NCBI RefSeq assembly: GCF_028583425.1
Contig: NC_072791.1
Location: 45,391,368-45,455,367, forward strand
Source of the DNA: Eublepharis macularius
Lineage: Eukaryota > Chordata > Lepidosauria > Squamata > Eublepharidae
Direction of reading: 5' to 3'
DNA: 64,000 nt
Each line of letters opens with the position of its first letter. Positions within the stretch are counted from its first letter, which is position 1. The translations under genes were made by a program, and so were the position numbers. A model generated the notes under the pieces. That model did no database searches and was not told the DNA's origin. It saw only the letters and a list, made by a program, of their open reading frames with translations. This document shows positions 11,192-23,160 of the stretch, in pieces.

Positions 11192-13204
11192 TCATGGAGG
11201 ATAGGTCCATCTCCTTGTTCAGAGGTAGTATGCCATGATGACAATGGCAGAAGAAGAAGACCCTGACTGGCCATTGTTGGAAACAAGATTAGGTATTCTG
11301 ATCCAGTGGGATTCTTCTTATGTTTAACCTCTCTGACCTTATCCCACCCCTGAGAGTTCCAGGATCTCTCTGAGGGCAATAAGTCTGTCCCCCTTCAAGC
11401 AATATTGTAGCCACATGCCAACAATATCTAACCTCACATTCTACCCACGGTTCAGATCACTTTCAAAGGTTTTGCCCCTACCTTGTGAAGCAAAGTGGTT
11501 GAATACCACAGACAGAACTCTGTAGCAGCCCTTTGTTTGTGGAATTTCAGGCAGAAGCATTATTTCCACAGACTTTTCATTAATTTTTCTTTGGTTAATC
11601 CTTGCTTGAATAGCCCCTTTTATAGTTTTTTATTGTTGATGGCATGTATCCAACCACAAAGTTCAGAAGATTTAATGAACTTAAGTCTTCAGAAACGGCT
11701 ATTCCCTCGATTTCATACCTCCCATTGTAGAGCACCCCTCCCCCTTTAACACAGTGTTTTCCTGCACACCTGCTGCTGTTAACCCCCAAGAACAAAATTT
11801 GCAAGGGATTTACTGCCCTACTGACTACACTGGGTGGGGGAAGTGAGAGAGCTCCCCTCCATAAAGTCTACTGGTACCTGAATACATCCTGATTTCTGGT
11901 GATTACAGTTTTTCTATTTTTTACTGCTCTGAGTTATATTGATGGATTTAAATATGATTTTGTTAATGGTGAATTTTACCATTGGTGATGCTGCTAATTA
12001 TTTTTGTTTTGCTTTTATTGATTATTTTTTGGGAACCCCCCGCCTAAAGAGTAAAAAATGCTAGGAGTGCAGGACAGAAATATCTTCAGATAAATAAATG
12101 AGATAGTTTCCCTGAAACAACTGATAAGACAGAGAACTCACCAACATTTACATTTTGTAGCTGATTTGCCAAAGGTCTATGGGGCTGCACAATCATTTTC
12201 TTACACACTAGAGAAGCTTGAACAGCAGATCCCATCTGGCAATGGCTCCAGTAGTAACGTGTTGTTTGTGCTTGGCCCAAGGACCCAGGTGTGGGATTCA
12301 GACTCCCCCCATGGGACTTGCTGAGTTTCTTGATCTTAATCACAGTAGCAGTGAAGCTGTTATCTGTGGTGTTAACAGAGACTAAAAGTACAGACTGGGT
12401 TTCAGCTTCTGCAGTAGTTGTGAAAAGCAAGGGTTCCTTCAGAAAGGTCATAGTTCAGAGGGTAGGGTGGAGAGTCTGTCTTAGTGCTCAAAGTTCCTCT
12501 TAGGCACTCAGGATATTGTTGAATAATGAGCAGGGAACTGAAGTGGAAGGAAGGCCTCTGTGTGATATCTAAAGCCAAGTCTGCACGGGTCAGTTTCACA
12601 AGTTCAGTTCCTATACTGAGTGGTTTTCTCGTCACCATCTGCGCCAGATTTGCTGCCATCAGTAGTCACTCCTGCCATTATGGGACTTTTCCCCTGGCTT
12701 TCCTGGGAGTACTAATACCCCAACTTTAAAAAAAAAATCCACTTTGCAGTAGATTGTTTCCCCATGCATACTCTTTATTCATTTTTGGGTGTTCCATGCT
12801 CTTCCCCCCTCACCCACCCCTTGCCAGCCCACTGCAATGTGATGGACTACGCTTGTCTAGCCAGCCACTCCCCCTCCCCTCCTTTCCATTCTTCCCTGCC
12901 TCCCTCTTCCCTCTTAATTTTTTTTTTTAAGTCCAGTGCAGGATTGATGAATCATTGGTTTGAAAGCACAGGGGGAAGTTCCCTTTTTATTCTTTTTTCT
13001 TTGGCACAGGTGGGAATATTGTATAGGAGGCTAAATATCTGGGTATCAAAATTAAAGATTTTGGTCTTGGGCATGTTTCACTGATCTCTTAGCCTGAATC
13101 TTCCCATTTGTAATATGGAAATCATTATATTGAGCTATCTGTTAGAATAAGGTGTGTGAAATATTTTGACCACTCAAAAAGTGCTACATAAATGCTGTGA
13201 TCTG
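11192..13204. other. Intergenic, nothing firmly recognised
   Basis: Scattered short frames such as 12086-12451 have no domain signature. The stretch at 11880-12090 has the TTTTATTG and 'ataaataaatgag' look of a degraded LINE tail, but the match is weak. Confidence 0.45.
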
Positions 13205-13635
13205 GATGGCTCAGGCCAGCCTGATTTCATCAGATCTCAGAAACTAAGAGCAGAACCACAAGTGACAAAAGGCACAGATTGGACACTTGTCAGCTTCCCT
13301 CAAGTTCTGATGGGAAATGTAGGCATCCTGGTCTCGCAGCTTCACTCTCTGACTGCTGTCCAATGGACTTTTCAACTGTCACTTGTCCAACATTCCGCCA
13401 AGCTGCCTACATTTCCCATCAAAACTTGAGGGAAGCTGACAAGTGTCCAATCTGTGCCTTTTGTCACTTGTGGTTCTGCTCAGAGAGTCTTGGTTAGCAC
13501 TTGGATGGGAGACCAGTAAAGAAGTTCAGGGTCATACACAGAGGGAGGCAATGGCAAACCACCTCTGTTCATATGTTGCCTCGAATACCCTGTGGGGTTT
13601 CCATAAATCGGCTGCAGCTTGACAGCATTTGACAG
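13205..13635 (+). mobile_element. 5S-rRNA-derived SINE (5S-Sauria type), split by a palindromic MITE
   Basis: The left part (GCCTGATTTCATCAGATCTCAGAAACTAAG, read in two blocks) and the right part from about 13485 (TCTTGGTTAGCACTTGGATG, GGAGACC) are the two halves of a 5S-rRNA-like promoter head, comparable to the 5S rRNA internal control region. The body follows with AGGCAATGGCAAACCACCTC and CTTGACAGCATTTGACAG. A 234-bp palindromic element (13248-13481) sits inside the head, so this copy has lost its Pol III promoter. A second copy lies at 14462-14655 on the other strand. Confidence 0.85.
13248..13481. mobile_element. Palindromic MITE inside a 5S-derived SINE
   Basis: The ends are GAGCAGAACCACAAGTGAC and the inverse GTCACTTGTGGTTCTGCTC. 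The arms of about 80 bp share TCAAGTT(C/T)TGATGGGAAATGTAGGC with the element at 27166-27369, so the two belong to one subfamily. The loop is about 70 bp (about 13331-13400). The element separates the two halves of the 5S-like SINE head, which shows directly that it arrived later. A clean target duplication is not evident. Confidence 0.8.
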
Positions 13636-13774
13636 CACAGTGGCTTGACACACAAATGCAGATAATCAATCCATCATGTAACTCTGACTCCTTCCAGATA
13701 ACCATGCTACTCTAGGTTGGGCATTTTCATGTTAGAGTAGCTTGGTTGTCTGTATCACCCTGCTATGTGGACAC

Positions 13775-13985
13775 ACATGGACACTTTAAGCTGCCTTTAT
13801 ACTGAATCAGACCATTTGTTCATCAAAGTCAGTATTGTCTACTCAGATCGGCAGTGGCTATCCAGTGTCTCTAGCAGAGGTCAGTCACATCACCTACTGC
13901 TTGGTCTTTTAAATTGGAGATGCCAGGGATTGAACTTGGGACCTTCCACATGCTGAGCAGATGTTCTACCACTGAGCCATGGCCC
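13775..13985 (-). mobile_element. tRNA-derived SINE, minus strand
   Basis: A better preserved copy of the family at 9685. On the minus strand the head reads GGCCATGGCTCAGTGGTAGA (A-box), then GGTCCCAAGTTCAATCCC (B-box). The body includes ATACTGAATCAGACCATTTG and TCAGTATTGTCTACTCAGA. It is full length or nearly so. Confidence 0.85.
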
Positions 13986-14461
13986 GTCCCTGAAGCCCCT
14001 TGCCAAGTGATTGTAACAATAGTTAATTTATTATTTTAATTGTAAGCTGCCTTGAGAGGATTCTGATGAAGCAGCATAGAAATCTCTTGAGTAAACAAAG
14101 GTTCTGCCACACATCCCATACAGATTTGAGATACAATCAACATCAGCACTGACATTTATGTTAAACCATCTTGTTGATTTTTTGCTTCATGCACCCATCC
14201 GGGTGACCATTTAGCCACACATTCTACCACACATTGACAGTTGGTGTTTAAAATTCTGCTTACTTCTTAGTAAGCACAAAGGCTGAATTGATGTGCATGA
14301 TTTGGCACAGGTCAGTTCCACTGAAGAATGTGAATAACGGTCTGTAAGACTGTACTGCTTTAAAATAATATTTTTAAAAACATTATTATATATTAAATAC
14401 AGAAATATTCTATGTTACATATGATTTAATTAGGATTTAATGTTATATGTGTATATGTGGT

Positions 14462-14655
14462 ATCCTCAAGTCATAGCTTACTTGTGGTGACCCCTAGTGG
14501 GGTTTCCATGGCAAACGACTAACGGAGGTGGTTTGCCATTGCCTGGCTTTGCAACCCTGGTCTTCGTTGGAGGTTTCCCATTCAGTTACTAACCCAGGCT
14601 GACCCAACTTAGCTTCTGAGATCTGATGAGATCAGGCTCACCTGGGCCATCCAGG
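14462..14655 (-). mobile_element. 5S-rRNA-derived SINE (5S-Sauria type)
   Basis: On the minus strand the head reads CCTGGATGGCCCAGGTGAGC, then GATCTCATCAGATCTCAGAAGC, the 5S rRNA-like segment. On the plus strand the body reads TGGCAAACGACTAACGGAGG, then TGGTTTGCCATTGCCTGGC. This copy is uninterrupted and gives a local reference for the split copy at 13205-13635. Confidence 0.85.
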
Positions 14656-14929
14656 TTAGGGTAGTATGTTATATTTGGGTGTTTTTTATTTTTTGCTTTA
14701 AAATTATATTTGAGGTAAATATGTTAAAGATTTCCTGCACACACTACTCTCCTCTCATGCAGCAGCCTCAGTGGCTTATTTAGAAATGAAAAATATGTCT
14801 TTTTACAAGAGGCACAGAAGAAAGTATAAGATCTAGCTTGAGCTAAGTTTTGTAGATGGCGGTTTCTTTAATACTGCACTTGATATGGTAATTTACTATC
14901 CCTGATAGTTTTGAGCAGATGGAACATGA

Positions 14930-15180
14930 GAGCCAGTTTGGTGTAGTAGTTAAGAGTGCGGGACTCTAATCTGGAGAGCCGGGTTTGATTCCCCACTCCT
15001 CCACTTGAAGCCAGCTGGGTGACCTTGGGTCAGTCACAGCTTCTAGGAGCTCTCTCAGCCCCACCCACCTCACAGGGTGTTTTGTTGTGGGGAAAATAAT
15101 AACATACTTTGTAAACTGCTCTGAGTGGATGTTAAGTCATCCTGAAGAGTGGTATATAAATCGAATGTTGTTGTTGTTAT
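14930..15180 (+). mobile_element. Sauria SINE, complete, (GTT)n-tailed subfamily
   Basis: It starts GAGCCAGTTTGGTGTAGTAG with the tRNA-like A-box. The B-box is GGGTTTGATTCCCC, followed by the conserved GGGTGACCTTGGGTCAGTCAC body and the tail TATATAAATCGAATGTTGTTGTT. It pairs with 41101-41366, which has the same tail in the opposite orientation. Confidence 0.92.
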
Positions 15181-18100
15181 ATAGGACATCAAGAAACTGA
15201 AAGACGCTCCCAGACAAGACCTTTTTTTATGGATTTGCCAGAACTTCCTGATGGAAAGTGTAGAGATATAGGGCTGAAGAGTCTTGGCCATGTCTCTACC
15301 AGCTGAGCTCCTCTGCCATCCTCTATTATAGGTATTTAAGCTTGTAACACTTGCTTTGTTCTAAAGAAAAGGATAGGAGCTGCACTTCCTTTTCCTTAAT
15401 CATAATATATGCAACTTCAATAAAAGTTCTAGCCATACACAATGAAAAATAAAAATCAGAAAGATGCACTAAAACTTTTAGATGACTTTAATGGAAGCTT
15501 TACAGAGCAAACTGGGAAGGGGGAGGAAGTGCTCAGGGAGCTGACTAGCTCCTATGCCCTTGTATCTTGGATTTAGGTCACTGAAATCCAAGTTATGCCA
15601 GCACAGCTCCCTAGCACCTCTCCCCAGGCTGTTGTGCAGGCAGTGCCCCACCTCAGCCAGCCACCAGTGGACCTTGGGCGTAAATTCCTACACCAGCATG
15701 GGAGTGGGCAGGCCTGGGGATGGGCTGGGAGTTAAATGGTTCCCCAAGCTGCTCCAAGCTGCTCCAAGCTGGGTAACGTCCCCAAAGAGTGGCAGAAAAT
15801 TACTCCATGAAAAAAGACAACTTAGCCCATAGGCACCTATGCAAAGGGAAAAGTCAACCCCATCCCCCATGCACGACCCTGCCCAAATGGCCCAGAGGAG
15901 CACAGGAGGATGACTAAACCAATCTACTCTCACCCCAGCAGTGTCTAAGCCAGGGGGCCCAGCACTCACCCAGTCACAGTTCTCCCCTCCCTGCATAAAC
16001 CGTGGCCAGGATGCCCATGAACTCAGTAAGTAGGGGGCATAGCACAGGGCTCTATCCAAAAGCTCTCTGCTGTGCGGACTTAGAGTGCAGGGCACCTTGG
16101 TGGCGGGCAAAGCACAGAATGGGCACTTTGTAAAATTGGGCGAGCACTTTGCTCTTACATCCCGGGAGGGAGAGCGAAGTCCAGAATGTGTTACTAACAT
16201 GTCTCATTGCAGATCCCTAACAAGTATCCCATCTCTAGAGGCTTGGCTCAAAGGGGTGAGGAGGACACAGTGACAATTAAAAGGGAACTGGGGAGCTGGC
16301 TTCTCTGGCTCACCTGCCCACGTCCACCTCCCCCATCCCCCTCACGAGGCCAGGTGCCACCCCTAAAATGTCGGCCTCCGCCACTGAGGCCAGCAGCATG
16401 CTTATGGAAGGGATGGCCCGACCCTGGTCCTCTAGTCACCATGGTCCTTGTCTAACTACTGGGGAAGCTCCCAGGGAAGTGTACGCGACAGAACTGCACA
16501 TGCCTTGCCATTGCTGCACATGTCTCTGTTTTCCTTCAGGCAGGTAGTGATCCAACAGGAAGACTTGGGACCATGGCCATCACAGTCTACGGCAATCCTT
16601 CAGACTGCATTTCCAGCTCCAAGAGTATTCCCTCCCAGGTAGCTGTTCAACCTGCACGTCTGCCTCACTCATGAGCAAGCAGTGCAAAGGATGGCTCAAC
16701 CTGCCTCCAAAAGGCCCCTGGGGGCAGCATGCACAGGTCTAGTTGCCATACCGGACAGAGGGAGATGGAGACAGAAACTTGTGTCCAGGCATCCCCTTCA
16801 TGTTTGGCAGTTTAATAAAGTCTGTGTTGTTCCACAACTCTCTCCCTGTCTGTTTGCTTTTCTGAATGGCAGTAGCTCAATGACCCTCACTGTCACAACT
16901 CCTGTCCCCATCTGTCACTTCCCTGAAGGGCTGCCCTTCACGTATCCCAGAGGATGGCCTCTGGTTCAGGGGTAGTAAGGATGGGGTGGCACCCAAAGGT
17001 TTTCCAGATGCTACTGGATCTCTGTTTTGATCTGCTGCACAACAGAATGGTGATCCACTGACACTTGAGAGGATGAAACAGTCTCTCTCCAGACAGTGGG
17101 TGGAAATGCACATTACAAAATACCTAGAGACACTCAAGTGAACTTCATTTCACATGTTCCCCCCTTCAAGTGCTCACACAGTGACACTTCAATTTGCTCC
17201 GCAAATGCAAATTGGCAAGGAGCCTACAGTACTTGTTCTCACAGGGAAAACAGAGCTGAATTGGTGCTTCATCCTCCAGAATCACTTGCAGATATAGTCA
17301 CACAAAGGGAGCTCCCATGAAAGCGACATTCCCGTGCACTGAGCAAGAATAGCCTGCACATGAATTGAGGACTACACATGCAGTTTTACACTTGAGTATC
17401 TCTAGTATTTAGTAACATGTATTTCCACCCTAAGGCAGCTTCTTTTATTGTTCCAGGAGCTGGAGGGGAAGGGCAGAGCTCTGCCCTTGATGAAATAGCC
17501 TTTCCCCAAGCAAGCAAGCAAGCACTCACTTCCTAGCTTACCCAATTTTATCATCAGAAGAACTGAAAAAAGTACTTGGGAAAAACCAGGTTTCCCACCC
17601 CTCAGGCCTCCAATCTCTAGCCATAACCTATTTTATGCAATGTGCACATGTCTTGTCATGTGTTGCTACCTCAGTACAACACCCTGAGGGTTGGGAGAGG
17701 AAGGGGACAGCAGCTCAAAGGATGGATTCATGTTATTCAGTTGCCATGCAGTTCAGATTGCCTGCAACCATGCTTTCCACCTTATTAGTAGCTAAGACAA
17801 CACTGGAGGCACACATCCCTCTTCAAACTAAAAGTTGACTTCTTGAGGACACGAAAGAAAAAATCACCCCTAGTACCTATACTGATCAGTGACTCATGAA
17901 GAGACAGAACAGGCCGCCTCTTCCTGGTGTGTGAGTAATTTTGCAGTTTCAACAAAGGGAATGAATGAAAAACAATGCTGATGGAGAATCAGCTGCAGCT
18001 ACAGGAGCCAAATTCCTCTCTGAGCACCATTGAGGGGCTCAGAGGAGCCTTTAAGGGAACACAAGGATCCCAAATTGAATTGGCAATTTTTACCAGTTCC

Positions 18101-20877
18101 CTCTTTTCATTGCAGCTCCCCCCCACCCTTCACATCATTCCTCCAGGTCCCTTATCATCCAAGACAGCATTTCATGAGAAGGGGTGAGGCTGGAAAGTTA
18201 CATTCTGCTACCTGGTAAATTTAGTTTGGATCCAAAATCTCTCTCTCTCTCTCTCCATCTCTACTTCTCCCTTCTCTCCTGCTTCTCTCCTGGAATTTTA
18301 CCTATGGTACAAACACAGGCAAACAACTGTTATGTCAGGGAGATTCTAGGATTTCCTCTGGTGGCTTCACAAGCAATAGCTCAGCACGTTCATTCTGCAG
18401 AACTCTGATAACATCAGAGCATAGTGGAAGTTACTGGTAAAAGAGTCTGTTCCCCGAAGCTTCCTCTGACACCAAACCACATAATAAAACCTCAAATAGG
18501 CAAGATTGTTCTCAGTTAGATCCTAACTATTCCTCTCTGGAAGGGCAATGGGCTTTTCCCAGATGGGGCTTGTTCCAATGTTCATGCAAAATATTAACTC
18601 TGTTACCAGAGTGCCGAAGATATGAATGTTGTCTTCCCCCAGAAAACAGTGGAATGAGCTAGAATCTTTCTTCAGAATATGACAAGTATTAGGAGCCGTT
18701 AGGGGTATGTTCACGTTTACTTGGTCCCCAAGTTCCTCCTAAGAATAGCAAATAGAGTTGTGCATTTATAAAGTTATAGAGAGGGAAGAGTTTCTATCTG
18801 CTTTAGTACACCAGCTGAGACTAATCAAGTATAAATAGAGATATGAAGGTGGAGGGGGGAACTGTAAGAAGATGGGGAAACAATATGTGTATTTTTTTCT
18901 GAGAATATTTTCTGTCATTAGTATAAGTTATTATAACTAATTAGAATTTTAAAAATGACATTAAGTAATATTCAGAAATCTTCACTTCTGGACATTATTC
19001 TGGCACCTGGCAGACTGGCTTAGAGTTCAAGAAAGTCAGAAGGTGGGGGCATGGGGTAATGATGACTCAGAAAATATGCATCCAACATGGATGTTTGCCA
19101 CATCAACAGATATATGCAGATTTATGCACAGATCTTGCCACAAAAGAGCACAGTATAATAGATCTGTCTTTTAAAATGTTGTTTGCTAGGGAGGTACATG
19201 GAGGATAATATAGAATCAAAATCTGGTGTGAATCAAATCCATTCTTTAATAATAGTTGATATAACTACTCCTACTGATGTCATTTCACAGGCAGCAGGAG
19301 GGGCAGTGAAGGGATACCAAGAATTCAACAGATATGTAACAAGGATGTCAATCAAACCAGATGAGTTTGCTGATGTTCCTGGCCAACTGGGATCTCTATT
19401 CATGGCATTTCCATTTTCTGCCAACCATAATACTATTTCTATGACTCTTAGAGGATTTTCTGACTTGTATTTAAGCATAAGTACATGAAGTGTTTCATCA
19501 TTGGTGCTGTATTGGCAGTTAGGTAGCGGGCAATTTGGTGGGCAGGAGACGGAAGGATGACCAGTAAAACTGGATGATCACTCATTCATGTTTAATGCAG
19601 GGCAGGTTGGTTAGGGAGTATTCCTTTGTACAGTCCCTAAGAATTTCAAACAAAACAAACTGCAAGGGAAAAGATGTTCCTACTAAAACCAGTGGGAATA
19701 AAGAAAGAACAACAGCCAAAAAGAATCTGAAGAGAGGCAATGACTAAAGAAAACAAGTCAAAATATTAAAGAACAAAATGAACCAAAACATCACAAGTAA
19801 ATGCACATTGTGTACCGCCTACTGGCTTTGAGAGGGATTTGTTTCCATTTGATACAACTAGCAGTGGCTCCCCTTTGCCTCTGTTTGCTATTCTGTTCTC
19901 TCCGATGCTGTATCTGTTCCGTTTGCTTGCATACTTTGGCATGTGGAAGGGTGCAACAGTTATATTTGTTTTCTCCCAACAACTGGCAGTTCTGCCGCTG
20001 GGAAAGGGAAACAGAGGCAAACATTTAATTAGTACAGGCTGAAATGCAGGTAGGCAATGCTGCAGACTTGCGAAGGGTGGTCCAGATGCCAGGCAACATC
20101 TGCCCTGCCATCTTAATGTGTGTTCATTGCAAACAGTAACACAAGAAAGAAAGAGACAGAGAGCATTAAGGCCAAATCAGACAAGATGGAAGACAGAAGT
20201 GTGAACTCTCAGTGTCCTTAAAGCTATCAGTTGTTTGGCAGGGAGGATCACCTCACAGAGGGGCACCATTCCTGAGAATTTCATCCCAATTTCATGAGCA
20301 GAGGAAAATGTGTCCCTCATTTAAACCAGCAGAAATGAAAGATGAATATAAGAAAGAAAATAAAGATTGACTTACCTGCCTCAGAATAACAGCATTTTGA
20401 GGCTGATTCTGAGGCATGTTCTAGGAATTGCAGTTTGTTCAGGGAACTAGTCCAGTGCACTATAACACACACCCACACTCCGCACATTTCAGAGCAAGTT
20501 CTTTCACAGTAGACAAGGCAAGGGAATGGCTCAGAAGCATCCAAAGATCCCCAGGGAATGAAAACCACTGGTCTACATGGAAGATCTATATAAGAAGTAG
20601 CTCCCCTTTCTATGCTGAATTCATGCTATTTACAGGTATACACCTTTGCCTAGACATCATGCTAGGTATCTCTGCTAATGTCTTTCTTTTGGCTACTTCG
20701 CACTCCCAAATTACAATATCCCTCCCCCCCTTTTTTTTCCAGGAGGCCACATCAAATGCATCGGTGAAATTTTCAGATTCAGTTCTTACTGACAAACAAG
20801 GCTAAAAACCAAGCATACAGTTCTTGGAAGATGACGGATGAAGATACAGGAAAGATGTAATAAAATCATGTAATAAA
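15181..20877. other. Intergenic, mostly unique-looking sequence
   Basis: About 5.7 kb without a recognised repeat or gene. Open frames of up to 170 aa (15688-16200 minus) and 101 aa (19183-19488 plus) lack motifs. A small tandem at about 15745-15775 repeats CCAAGCTGCT three times. A CT run lies at 18238-18256. AATAAAGTCTGTGTTGTTCC near 16815 resembles the polyadenylation zone of an LTR or a gene 3' end, but no flanking LTR structure is visible. Confidence 0.5.
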
Positions 20878-20972
<95 letters not shown>

Positions 20973-21034
20973 CTGTAGCTGTAGCTGTAGCTGTAGCTGT
21001 AGCTGTAGCTGTAGCTGTAGCTGTAGCTGTAGCT
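20878..21034. repeat. Compound microsatellite: (AT)n then (AGCTGT)n
   Basis: About 90 bp of uninterrupted AT dinucleotide runs directly into about ten and a half copies of the hexamer AGCTGT, ending AGCTAGC. The junction at about 20971 is sharp. The open frames it creates (Tyr-Ser and Ile-Tyr runs on the minus strand) are artefacts. Confidence 0.97.
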
Positions 21035-21364
21035 AGCAAACAAATGTTTGGGGTGAGGAGGGAGAAAAGGAACACTTAACAAGTAAACACTTTTTTAAAC
21101 AAAAGAACAGGGCAAATACAAGCTGTTGAAAAGTAAGAGAGGAAAGGACTGTATTGGGGGGATATGTAATGGAGGATGGAAACAGCCAGTGTAGATTAAA
21201 ATCCCATTAAGCAGTAGTTTGGCAGAGAGATGGGAAGAGCTGGATTTAGCCCCGCTCCCCTCTTGCTCTCCTAAGGTGATCTGCAGAATTTTAGCCTGTT
21301 TGAAAAAGTGTCAGCAACAGAGGGCGGGTGAGAGTGGCAGAGTAAGAGGAAATGCAGAGCAAGT
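21035..21364. other. Intergenic, nothing recognised
   Basis: No gene or repeat was recognised between the microsatellite and the next SINE. Confidence 0.5.
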
Positions 21365-21572
21365 GAGAGCCAGTGTGGTGTAGTGGTTAGAGATTAAGAT
21401 CTGGGAGACCCAGGTTCAAATCCCCAGGCTGCTGTGGAATTTTGTTGGGTGACCTTGGTCCAGTCACACACTCTCAGACTAACCTTCCTCAAAGGGCTGT
21501 TGTAAGGATAAAATTGAAGAGAACAGAAAGACATAAACCGCTTTGGATCCCCACTGGATATAAATGTACATC
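21365..21572 (+). mobile_element. Sauria SINE
   Basis: GAGAGCCAGTGTGGTGTAGT head with A-box. The B-box is AGGTTCAAATCCCC, followed by the GGGTGACCTTGGTCCAGTCA body and a CCACTGGATATAAATG tail. Nearly complete. Confidence 0.92.
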
Positions 21573-21848
21573 AGAAGTTGGTGCTGCAATTGTTTTTTGT
21601 TTTAATCCATAAACCAAGGCACGTGGATAGTGGGAGAAACACTGGATTGCAGCAGCCTGGCAGACATCATCTGGGTTCTTTAGAATAACTGCTTGAAGGG
21701 ATTGTGTTATTCTAGAGGAAATGGGTAGTGTGGAAGCACTTCAGGCCTTAGGAAAGATGAAAGGTGACAGGAAAAATTCCGGATAGCAGTAGCAAACTCA
21801 TCTGGATTCTCTGTAATAACCAAGTAAATTAATGATGTCATTCCAAAG

Positions 21849-22033
21849 CAGGGTTGCTAACTCTGTGTTGGGAAATTCCTGAAGATTTGGGGGTGGGGCC
21901 TCAGCGAAATATAATGCAGTGACATCCACCCTCCAAAGCAGCCATTTTCTCCACCAGAACTGGCCTCTGTAGCCTGGAGATCAGTTGTATTTCATGGAGA
22001 TATCCAGGCTCCAGCTGGAGGTTGGCAACCCTA
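21849..22033. mobile_element. hAT-type MITE, CAGGGTTGCCAAC family, with 8-bp duplication
   Basis: A 185-bp non-coding element that starts CAGGGTTGCTAAC and ends GTTGGCAACCCTA. The flanking octamers TTCCAAAG (21841-21848) and TGCCAAAG (22034-22041) differ at one base. An 8-bp target duplication with CAGGG-type ends is the hAT superfamily signature. The interior contains CCAAAGCAGCCATTTTCTCC, shared with copies at 30354 and 56945. Confidence 0.85.
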
Positions 22034-22041
22034 TGCCAAAG

Positions 22042-22547
22042 GAAGCCGCTAATGTGAAAGCGCTGAAAAATTCTAAAGCAGCAAACTCTTTCCCACGGCA
22101 ATGTCCTACAATATTTCAATGTGATCAGCAGGTGGCGCCAGAGGCCCTGGAGAGTTTTATTTTTCCTGTGTGCGCGGGAAGATTACACGAAATGTACTAT
22201 CACAATCTGTGCAGTTTTGGGACCTTTCAGGCAATGTGGTTTGTCTGGAAGAGCTTCTCATCCTGGACTAAATTATTTGATGGAGGTTGCTCCAGAATAT
22301 ATTCTCATTGTGGGAAAACAGCTATTTCCCATCTCTTAAACAAATAGATGCTGTTGTTGGGAAATTATTCCCCCAGAAATAGAAGATCACACCACTTTTG
22401 CTGTGGAAGTGTCACCACCAGAGCTAGTATCACTAGCACGTGCTCTTGAGTTGGACTCGTGCTGCTAACAACGCCACCCCAGTCTCACTCTTGCCCACCC
22501 AGTTTTGAATTCCCCTTCCATTAAAAAAGCCTGTTTGTTCTCTGGTT
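22042..22547. other. Intergenic, nothing recognised
   Basis: The frame at 21985-22347 begins inside the MITE and runs into unique-looking DNA; it has no protein signature. Confidence 0.5.
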
Positions 22548-22915
22548 TCTTTTTCTTTTTTCTTCAATATATTTTTATTCAAGATTTTAGTATCTGTTGC
22601 ATATGCAACATACATTTGTTCATATATCGTTCGTTTCACATTTCCATTTTTCCCCCTCCACCCCCCCTACCCCTTCCCCTTCCCCTTATGGTCTCTAGTC
22701 TTTTATCCCCAGCCACGGGCACAAAGTCTGAATCTTCTACCGAATGTCTTTTCTTCCCTCCGTTGACATCCAGTCTAGGTAGATCTTCCATCTACTCCTT
22801 ATTTCTTCGTTCTTTTCTTGCCATGTAGTCTTCTGGCGCATCCTCTCGACGATATCCGACTGTATGAATTCAAACAGATAATTGTGCCAGATTTCTGCAT
22901 ATCATTTGGATCAGT
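22548..22915 (-). mobile_element. L1 LINE 3' end, minus strand, with G-tract 3' UTR
   Basis: Reading down from about 22885 on the minus strand, an uninterrupted 45-codon stretch encodes an L1 ORF2 C-terminus. It includes NYLFEFIQSDIVERMRQK, then RSRWKIYLDWMSTEGRK, and stops at 22737-22739. The 3' UTR then carries a dense G-tract (C-rich at 22652-22688 on the plus strand) and ends in an A-rich tail near 22548. The coding segment has no stop, so the copy is young. It differs from the L1 3' ends at 2740 and 8890. Confidence 0.8.
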
Positions 22916-22997
22916 GGTAAGTATCCACCTTGTTGTGCCTTGAGGTCCAAATACTCATAACAGACAGCTCCTGCAGCATAATGGCTACTCTACGGAA

Positions 22998-23160
22998 GGA
23001 GAGATCTGAGCTACCCACTCAGGCATGAAACTCACTGGATGACCTTGGACTCTCTCTCTTAGCCTAACCTACCTCATAAAGTTGTTGTGAGGATAAAATG
23101 GAAAGGATCACATATACCACTCTGAGCTTCTTGGAAGAAGAGCAGGACAAAATGTAATCT
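22998..23160 (+). mobile_element. 5'-truncated Sauria SINE
   Basis: Only the body and 3' part remain: CTCACTGGATGACCTTGGAC, TAGCCTAACCTACCTCATAA and GTTGTTGTGAGGATAAAATGG, followed by a degraded CACTCTGAGCTTCTTGG end. Confidence 0.75.

Noticed and set aside
15688..16200. A 170-codon minus-strand frame
   Set aside because: No recognisable domain, overlapping plus-strand frames and no conserved splice context; could be revisited with transcripts.
16800..16860. AATAAAGTCTGTGTTGTTCC as an LTR or gene 3' end
   Set aside because: No matching LTR ends, primer-binding site or coding remnants are visible nearby.
19183..19488. A 101-codon frame that looked gene-like
   Set aside because: No motif was found, and a competing 81-codon frame lies on the opposite strand; not enough to call an exon.
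20878..21034. CRISPR-like array
   Set aside because: The repeats are contiguous microsatellite units without spacers, in vertebrate DNA.
20866..21082. Minus-strand open frames of Tyr-Ser and Ala-Thr repeats
   Set aside because: They are translations of the AT and AGCTGT microsatellites.
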